Of a DNA stretch of 64,000 bases, positions 56,009-64,000 are shown one piece after another. Each line of letters begins with the position of its first letter. The first letter of the stretch is position 1. The stretch is from contig JAVIAB010000051.1 in the NCBI GenBank assembly GCA_032433765.1, positions 46,795,986-46,859,985 on the forward strand, written 5' to 3'. A program made the translations under genes and the position numbers. Source of the stretch: Megaustenia siamemsis. Lineage: Eukaryota; Mollusca; Gastropoda; Stylommatophora; Ariophantidae. The notes under the pieces are model-generated. The model had not been told where the DNA came from and made no database searches. It worked only from the letters and a program-made list of their open reading frames with translations.

Positions 56009-57095
56009 ATAACGGTAATATTTATGTCCACTATTTAAATGAGGGTTTCTTGAGGCGTAATATTATTATTTATTTACGCTTTTTTCGCGCTAGATACAGT
56101 TCTATTAAATAGTCATGGTTTACTCTTATATTCATGTCGTATTTATTAATTAGTATGGATGGAACTTTAAATTGCGAAAGAAAGCGATACTCTGCAAAAG
56201 TGTGTAGCAAAATATGTGAAACTTAAAAACGCACTATAGACAAACATTATATAAAATACATATACTTATAAAAAATATTGAAAAAAAATAATTCCAAGGT
56301 AAGTACCAATGTTGAATAAGGTTTTTTTTTTCTATTTTTGTTATTGTGCTGCACGAATTGTGCTTCAGATCAACTCCATTTCATGGTTCAATTCACGATG
56401 AAGTCAATGCCTGTATTACAAGCGGTTTCATTGCTACGAACACTTTTTTGACCTTCTAACATTTATAAGGATACAATCGCCGGTAGTTCCTCTCCCCCAC
56501 CCCATGTAGACACGACAATTATTATTTGACATGGTGTTTATGTTACGTCATCCTGCTAACAATTCTGGCATATCCTTTGAGATATATTTTTTACTACCGT
56601 AAGAAAACAAAGCTGAAGAGTCATCAAAGCTGTGTCTATTTCCTGGGTTTTCCCATTCCATTTGATGTATGTTTATAAATCTTTAAATCAAACCATCTTC
56701 TAAATTATTCCGAGGGTCTAGCTATATGTCTAGCATCTGTTTATTCTTTTCTATTACACATTTTTGTGTAGTCTGTGCATTTCCAGATGTTGATTTTTTT
56801 TTCTTTTCCCAGTAAATGAAAATGGGACCAGAGATTTTCGTGTGAAGATAGAAGGCAATTAATGGAATCTTCTGTTCTTTTGGTTAATGTGATTAATTTA
56901 AATTTTGTTCAGGTGTTTTGCTTGTTTCTTTATATTGATCGTGATTACCACAGGTCAATTTAAGTCCAATTTCTTTATTTTAATGAAAATTCCCTCATGT
57001 GTTGTTGTTTATTTATCTTCAGAGTGGACCAAGACCTCTGGCGCATACATAAATAACAATTTGTTCTGTTCTAATGAAACATCGATATTTTACAG

Positions 57096-57359
57096 ATCAA
57101 TCAGATTGAGATCGATGAACGTTCACAGAAGATAGCTTTGAGTTTGCTTGGTCGTGACGTCACAGAACTTAAGAAGAGCTCGTCGGACATGCTTAGTGAA
57201 CTTGAGTCTAGTATGGTCTATGTCAATGAAAAAATAGATAAGCAAAATGACGAATTGATGACAGCTATTGAACAAACGCTGGAAAAGACTGAGCGTGAAT
57301 CAGCGGCTCGCACGTCTGAACATATGGAGGAGATGGCTCTCAGAATTGTGCGAGAGCAG
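57096..57359 (+). CDS. secreted coiled-coil protein, exon 2
   Basis: Acceptor GATATTTTACAG, donor GAGCAG/GTGAGG. 264 bp, 88 codons, phase 0 at both ends. The sequence INQIEIDERSQKIALSLLGR, DVTELKKSSSDMLSELESSM, NDELMTAIEQTLEKTERES is strongly helical with hydrophobic a/d positions. There are no Cys. Symmetrical 0-0 phase lets it be skipped without a frameshift. Confidence 0.82.
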
Positions 57360-59942
57360 GTGAGGATGAAATGTGAACTATTTGTCAAAAATACGTAACT
57401 TCTTTCAGATTATTTTAATTGTTCATATTTTACAAATTATCAACTAAAGTTCAGATTATTTTAATTGTTCATATTTTACAAATTATCAGCTAAAGTTAAC
57501 CATACATTTTTGTTAAAAACATCTCATTCTTTTTTTTAAAAGGCATTTATTTCACTGCGGACAAACATTTGTAAATGTTATATTAACTAGTTTATTTGTT
57601 TTCTTTCATTTATTGAGCTATCTCAACAGATAGTTCACAGCTGCAACCTGCCACACTCTTTTCTCCGCAAATATTTTTGTTATCATAATTTAATTATTTA
57701 CTGATGAAGATAAATGCAGGAGATGCCATTGCTCTACCATATAATGCTCTGCCGCTTAATCGATAGCTGACCAGAAACTTCCGACCCGTGTCTACTTCGA
57801 CACGAACTCCATAGTGATGACGACATTCTATAACCCTCCCAACAATTTTAACTACGATGTATATGGTGGATGAATGAATCACTGGAGATTTGGTTAAAAT
57901 AGTGTTATGATCGCGGCATTAAAAGATCGAGTTGCCTGGTCGGCGACGAGTGTTTTCCGCAATTACACTACAGTTGCTAAATCCACTGAGGTCAAATGTT
58001 AACAACAGTATATTATTTCCATGTTTTTACGTTTTTTTTTTTTGAACATTTGATTGTTTGTCCTCTATAATGCTCTATATCATGCGGTTACAGTGGTCTG
58101 TGGAAATGTCTACATTCTCTCAAGATGACTTATCACTCAATTTAACAAGATTCATAATAAAAACAAAAACAAATGAATCCCCAACAAGGGATCATCTTTG
58201 CACTGGTGTAGTTCTTCACAACTTAGTCACTTTGCATTCAATGATCGACGACTCGGCCAGATCACGGGACATATTTTCTTGAACAATTGATCTCTAGACA
58301 GTTATAAATCGGTACCATAAGAATCCAACCAACTACCACAATTACAAACGGAAGTCCTCATGGATCAGTGCAAAGTATCCACTTCTGTGTATACAGCCAC
58401 AGAAGCCACTTCCATTTGAAGAAAGAATAAATGTAACAATGGAAAAGGCGATTTCAACACTTCACATGCGGGAACACAACTAAGGATGTTGAATAACATG
58501 AGGATATTAGTAGCAACAAAGATTGTCTTATAGCAAATCTAAGTGCGTAAAACACATATTCTTTTAATTTATTTTTTTTATTTGTGAAATATAGACAGCT
58601 TTTCAAGGCACGAAGTTAACAAAACAGTTTCCTTATGCGTTGCCAGATTACAATAATGAGAGACAAATGGTAAGACAGAATACTCAAATTAGGGAAAATT
58701 AAGCATTTAAAGGATCAGTCAGTTACGCCAACACTCAGAAGAAAGAGATTAAAGTTAGTGTGACATGTTAGAAAAATGGATACAAACATAGCAAAAAGGT
58801 ATTTTATGAGAGCTCAAATAACCAAAACGCTTTGTGGATAAACTCAAACTGAGATACCAAGTTGTCGATAAAACATCTATGAGAGACCACAATTAGTTAA
58901 AAAAAATAATAATAATAAAAAATTGTGAACTCAGGCAGAAGAACGTAGACCATGGAGAACGAACTTAAAAAGTGATACAAATTGTGAAGGAAAAAAATTA
59001 AGTGGAAACTTTGAAGATTCATGAGATAGAGGCTTTTCTACACAAATCTGTTGATTCGGCTGTCGAACAGTTGCAGGTTTTGCCTACTTTTGAACGAGAC
59101 ATGACCCTTTCAACCTCAGACTATCTCTTTCAGGTTATATTCAACCCCAAATGTCATCCAAAAATAATGTGAAAATCTAAGAACTAGAGTATTAGTTCTG
59201 ACCACGCTAAATTGACTGTAAATGATTTCAACTGTTTGGAAGCCAAATAGCTGATATTTAGAGTGTACACAAAATCAACGTTTCATCTCATCTTTTCAAA
59301 TGTGTTAGTAAATACATTTTTGTAGATGTATTGATTCATGTCTATTATTGATTTAGTGAGTTAACAATTCAATAATTTTCCTGAATTATTTATTATATTA
59401 AAAAGAAAAGTGTAAAGAGCTTCTAAAATATACGGTATTTGATAGCTTACACAAGTGTGGTCATTATGAAGAATCTAAATCACTACATTCCTGAAAAGCA
59501 CCCGTTTGTATATGACAATGGGTATGCATATTTACGACTTATGTATACTTCCCAAATCTCCTCTTAATCAGTATTTGTTCACTCGTTTCTCGTGCAGTTT
59601 TAATTCTCGTGTTCAGAGAGCGACGGGTTCATCAATTGCAACCACATCTTTCAAAAGGCGAGCAGACAACGCCTCTCATGTCTCTGTTTCCCATTACTCT
59701 TGTGCCGTTCGTACCAGCACAACCACTTAGTCAAATTCACAGCAGTTTTTTGTATGCAAACATTTTATATATAGGGAATTATCTATAAAGACGATGGAAT
59801 ATCTTAAGCTGATATAGCATGTAATAGTTCTTTAACTATCAATTTAATAACACATTGCGATGCATTAATAAGACGTATATTCTATTTTTCTTTTCAAAAC
59901 TAAATGATTTGAAATCGTCAAACATTGATAATTATCTTTCAG
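57360..59942 (+). other. intron 2, with a 46-bp direct duplication
   Basis: CAGATTATTTTAATTGTTCA with TATTTTACAAATTATC occurs twice in tandem at 57404-57495. The remainder is AT-rich with no recognised repeat family or exon. Confidence 0.6.
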
Positions 59943-60734
59943 CCAGGAGCTGTGAATTGCACTGTGGACCTCACTGATATGTCTACGCATATGGATCAAC
60001 GATTTGCGGAAATTAAAAAACAAGCTAGCGCTCATTTTGTCAAACTGCTGGCTAAAAATGTGGATCTGAAGAAGACTGTTAGAGAGTCCTCTCAAGAGTC
60101 GAATGGTATCAAAGAAAGAGCTGATGAGAAACTACGTAACAGCAAAAACGGACAGGAAAAAGTGACCACGGACAAAGAAATAGTATCCCCGAACACTGTT
60201 TTGAATACTCAGAATACCGCTAAGAGTGAAGGTTTAATCACTTCAACCAGGCAGCCTGAAAATATAACAAATTTTGCAAGTACACCTACAAGCGAAGCGA
60301 ATAAATTTAGTAGGTCCGAGAATATAACAAATCACATACCATGTGATGAAGGTAAAGAATTTAGTCATGAAGAGGACGAAAAAGTAATGAAGGCTCTCTA
60401 CAACATGACCAACAGTATTCTACAAGCTGTTAGCATTTTTCGCAATACAGGCGGGATGCTGGAGCAGATACTGTCTAACACGGACTCAATTATGACTGAG
60501 CAAGCTGATCTCAATCGACGTTTCGGAATCATGGAGGTAAGAGAGCACATTACAAATTTGAATGCGAATAATGAAACCAGTAATGTGATTCCTGTAGTAC
60601 CTTACGATGAAAGACAGCAGGCGCAAGAGAAAACGTTTTCTGACTGTCATTCTTCAGAGGGAAGGTCTGGTGATCCAATTGTGGTGCTCGATAACATTGC
60701 AAGAATCATCAATAATGGAAGCCACTTATTAGAG
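59943..60734 (+). CDS. secreted coiled-coil protein, exon 3 (with alternative donor)
   Basis: Acceptor TTATCTTTCAG, donor TTAGAG/GTAAGC. 792 bp, 264 codons, phase 0-0. It begins PGAVNCTVDLTDMSTHMDQR and contains helical segments separated by a hydrophilic, Ser/Thr/Asn-rich linker with several N-glycosylation sequons: NCT, two ENITN motifs, and NMT in KALYNMTNSILQ. A second good donor, ATGGAG/GTAAGA at 60537, would end the exon 66 codons earlier, also in phase 0. The sequons fit a secreted protein. Family not recognised. Confidence 0.82.
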
Positions 60735-61868
60735 GTAAGCCAGAGTTATTTGATTTTTACTACATATAACTTCATGTTTTAGATAAAATAAAAGCGTTTA
60801 TTTTTTAAGTTTAAAACAAATAATATGTTGGCTGTAACAGCCGTGCTGTTTATTTTTAGTGCTAGATACAAATACAGTTTGTGGAAATTACTAGAAATAT
60901 ATACCAGTTCTTTGTTTCTTTTCATTATTATTACTTTGCTGCTCTTTTGAATCTCGTCCAGTGTTGTTGCATTATCATACTTGAAATAACTATTTGTTGA
61001 AAGTAAAATGTATACAATACGCCTACTGCAAAAGATAGCAAACCGTTCTGTTCAGGTAAAACTACTGCAACTTGTAAGATTGAGAGATAACATAATGGCC
61101 ATATTATCTCTATTTGCTAAAACGCAGTACTATAATTTATAGATAAACATATCAGTTGTATGGTTATGGAAATTGCGTCTTTCAAAATGTAAGAACTAGT
61201 CATATAAAAATCAGTTATAGAGCAAAAATGGTTGTTGGGATCAGATGCGGGAAACTATTGACAAGCATAGGCAGGATAATTTTAAATTGTGACAGAAAAT
61301 AAAGGTTTAAATTGACGCAGATTAAAGAAAATTGGGTTGCTAAATTATTTTTTGAATATCTCTGCTCTGCTTTAGAGAAAGTGCAAAAACTATATGGGCC
61401 TGCTGCTCAATTTGGATTTCTTGGAAACTGATAGCTCTTTTATGTTTTATTATCAGGGAATAAACATCGCCTCCAACGATTGAGTTATATAAAACATCAA
61501 GAAGAATTTGAGTCAGATGTCAAAGACCAAGTGGCATGATTTCAGTAGAAGCTGGGCATCTGAAGCTGGGCATCTAAACCTGGGCACAGAAACCTTCAGT
61601 GTATAGATCTCATGTGTGTCAATTTCCAAAAAAAGGCAAACTAGATGACAATGACACTTGACTAATAAACGTAGCTGTGACTGAGTGCTATTTAGGAAAC
61701 TTAGGCTATCTGGAAAACCCGATTAGTTGTCGATGGAGCGAAGTTCCGGCTAGAATATGGTAGTAGATGGTGATGAATACTGTGTCTAACAAGCTGCTCC
61801 TTTTTGTATGACTGTTTACAACGGCTGTGTATGTAACGTATATTCACAACCACGCTTTCTATTAACAG
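60735..61868 (+). other. intron 3
   Basis: AT-rich. A short direct repeat AAGCTGGGCATCT lies at 61550-61577. No other feature. Confidence 0.6.
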
Positions 61869-62424
61869 GTTCTAACTGATCTTGCACAGATGAGCTCCCT
61901 TTCCATCTCAAAAGCCACCACTGATTTGCAGGACGAAATCAAGCGCATGGAGACCTTGAGAACTCAAATGGCTACCGACATATCAGTCAAAGCGCTTGAA
62001 GAGGAGTCGAATTCGTTTACCAATCTAAATAACAATACGCTTAAAACCTTCAAACTGATCGAGACGGTTGCTACCACCGCCGGCAGGATACCTTTAATCT
62101 TCCAAAACGTTCAACGTCTAGAATCTCTAGTAAACAAGTCACTACAGATCGTAAAACAAAATCAAGAAATGTTGAGTCAGATTCAACAAAGTGTAACTTC
62201 CGAGGATTCCACTCAGGACAGAGATCAACGAGAAAACGATCCAACACTTAGTAATATCATACCTCAAACTCTAAGCCAAATGGAAGATCTTTCTTATCAT
62301 GATAAAAATTCGTCTTCAAAAGCTGACGGAAGTCTGCATAAAAAATATGTGGAAGCAAACCACAAGAGCAAATCAAAGTTGAGACGCACCTCAAATACAG
62401 TAACCAAGCTTCCTCCTGAACTTG
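61869..62424 (+). CDS. secreted coiled-coil protein, exon 4
   Basis: Acceptor TTCTATTAACAG, donor GAACTTG/GTAAGT (perfect consensus). 556 bp in frame VLTDLAQMSSLSISKATTDL, QDEIKRMETLRTQMATD, RLESLVNKSLQIVKQNQEML, SQIQQSVTSEDSTQ, finishing in a charged Ser-rich tail SKSKLRRTSNTVTKLPPELG. It is helical in its first two thirds. It ends in phase 1, unlike the 0-0 exons before it. The open frame stops 8 nt after the donor, so at least one more exon must follow to complete a spliced gene. Confidence 0.82.
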
Positions 62425-63045
62425 GTAAGTAGACCACTGTTCATGAATCTTGTCAGGAACGAACAAAAATGCAAAAGAGCCCAGTTAATTAACTATTATT
62501 ATTTAGCATAAGTTGGGAAGTGTATTTTCTGCCCATTTTTAACTCTAGGTGAGTGAAGAACGCATTTACAGTCCATAAGAGAAATGACAATGAACGTAGA
62601 TTCCAGTGTTCAATAAAATAACTTAAAAGACCCAATGACAGGTGAAACACTAGCAGAGCATGCAGATATCCGAACAGAACAAATTTTTAAAACGTAAAAT
62701 GGCTACGGTTATCAATCATCATTCTTCACTATTCGAGCCACACGCGTGGCATAGACAGAGATTACGTGTATAACTTCCCATCTAGGATAATGTACTGTTA
62801 GACCTGGTGGATCTTACGTATCTTTAAAAACCCAACAATGACATGTCTTTACTGCAGGGTTGTCAGGTACATTTGTATTTAGCTGTTATAATGCATTAAC
62901 CTAATGCCACTTTTCTACACATAATTTCCTGAAGAAAAAACAAAAACAGTCAAGAATTTTGTTTTTTACAGTCTTTTTATATCTGTATAATATGTATATT
63001 ATAAACATTGATAAAACATAAACATAAACATATATATATATTCGA
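62425..63045. other. intron 4 or downstream sequence; no exon recognised
   Basis: AT-rich unique sequence, no credible phase-1 exon seen before the window ends. Confidence 0.45.
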
Positions 63046-63595
63046 TGTCATCATCATTGAGTGTCGTCTCCGCATCGAAGGTTGACTACCATGAAGCGCC
63101 ATTCCACTCTGTCTCTTGCTTTGATGGTAAAGGTTGTCATAGACTGAATTGTCCATCTTTTGATGTTACTCGTCTATGTTAGCCTTGGTCTGCCTCTGTC
63201 TCTTTTGCCTCGTATTTTTCCTTCCAAGATTACTTTTTGTAGGCTTCTGCGCCTTTTAACATGCCCGACAAATCTCATTTGTCTTGCTTTAATTGTGTTT
63301 AGTAGTTATCTTTTCAGTTGTAGTCGTTTTAAGACGTCATCGTTTGTTTTCATTTTTTTCTTTCCATTTCTTCCTATTCTTCTATAAATCCACATTTCGA
63401 AGTCGTTTGTTTTCTTTTCTATCCATCTAATTCCTCCTATTCTTCTATAAATCCACATTTCAAAGGTTTCAATTTTCTGTTCTGTTTTCTTGTCTAATGT
63501 CCATGCTTCTGGACGATACAGGAATGTTAAGAAGATATAACATTTTTCGATTCTTAGTTTTAGCCCTGGTTTTAGTTGTTTTTATGTCAGTATAT
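63046..63595 (-). pseudogene. RTE-like LINE (family A) 3' fragment with internal duplication
   Basis: Begins ATGTCATCATCATTGAGTGT (tail and terminus) and continues 5' on the minus strand through the GHVxR region, the RRIGRIG segment, and AETWTLDKKTEQ-like sequence near 63500. TTCCTCCTATTCTTCTATAA with ATCCACATTTC is present twice (63370-63400 and 63430-63460), a local duplication absent from the 18242 copy. Confidence 0.85.
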
Positions 63596-64000
63596 TTTTC
63601 AAGGCAATAAAATGATTTTTTGCCATTCTTATACTTTATATATCATTCGATTTATTATTTATTTATCGATGTACAATGAGTATAATCCGATGACTAACAC
63701 TCAAACATAACATAGTATCTATGTAGGTCATTGTGCAGGTTTTTCGGCATCACTCATCCTATCATTAGGAGATTCCACAATATCCATGTTTTCCCCTGGG
63801 GGAGTCTCAGGGTGAGATTGTCAGTCCCACGCCCCAATGTTACATGGCAAGATAGAAGCAAACTCACCCTCCATCATGGATCGTACCGGAAATCTTTCTG
63901 TTGATTTTTGTTGTTGACAGTCCTAAGTGTAAAAAAAAAGTTGTGGATACATGAACGATATGTTATGAATGCAGCTTATTCTCTAGATTTTCTTATAGTG
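63596..64000. other. no gene seen
   Basis: AT-rich. 63740-63890 is moderately GC-richer and may be an eroded SINE or other dispersed repeat. Confidence 0.35.

Larger units (their letters stand above)
53835..57095 (+). other. intron 1 (putative), rich in insertions
   Basis: Contains a 13-bp minisatellite, a SINE-1 copy, a LINE B copy and unique AT-rich sequence. An extra small exon cannot be excluded. Confidence 0.55.

Noticed and set aside
57138..57398. Taking ATG at 57138 as a gene start
   Set aside because: The frame is open upstream to a clear acceptor at 57095 and phase-matches exon 1, so it is an internal exon. The part after 57359 is intron.
62425..62432. TAG at 62430 as the natural stop of the coiled-coil gene
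   Set aside because: It follows a perfect GTAAGT donor, so the frame most likely continues in a further exon, though an intron-retained isoform could use it.

Overview
This is a window of eukaryotic, AT-rich nuclear DNA. It has spliced exons with GT/AG borders, many non-LTR retrotransposon remnants (APE, RT and RNase H), a mariner, tRNA-derived SINEs and abundant micro- and minisatellites. Nothing bacterial is present (no operons, RBS or CRISPR). The I-clade RNase H-bearing LINEs resemble the Nimbus/BgI type known from the snail Biomphalaria, and the RTE-like families are common in molluscs. A gastropod or other lophotrochozoan is my best guess. This is inference, not proof.

Layout. 0-7.5 kb: SINEs, minisatellites, one cysteine-rich candidate terminal exon and LINE scraps. 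7.55-17.2 kb: an I-clade LINE (minus strand) split by an 8.4 kb giant fold-back element whose ~4 kb arms are near mirror images and carry matching tandem arrays, with an 8-bp target duplication. 18.2-20.3 kb: a fairly fresh RTE-like LINE with target-site duplication (TSD). 21.4-28.1 kb: further LINEs, a dimeric tRNA SINE, and an inverted-repeat element. 28.4-34.4 kb: minisatellites and LINE 3' ends. 34.45-38.05 kb: a dead mariner in which a 71-bp piece of the transposase gene has been amplified in place to 34 head-to-tail copies. 39.3-53.2 kb: LINE copies of several families, one apparently carrying extra 3' sequence. 53.5-62.4 kb (plus strand): the only convincing host gene, four exons of a secreted coiled-coil protein whose 3' part lies beyond the exons recognised here. 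63.0-63.6 kb: another LINE end.

LINE families are named here for convenience. I-A: APE-RT-RNase H, tail of AACTCAAT units. I-B: RNase H, (AG)n tail. A: RTE-like, (ATG)n tail. B: RTE-like, (GAA)n-type tail. C: RTE-like, (ATG)n tail. D: RTE/L2-like, (CTA)n tail. Several insertions are dated relative to each other by perfect TSDs (SINEs, RTE-A, I-A, I-B, B). Genes do not work together here in an operon sense. The window is mainly a record of transposition, nested insertion and in-place tandem amplification around one host gene.
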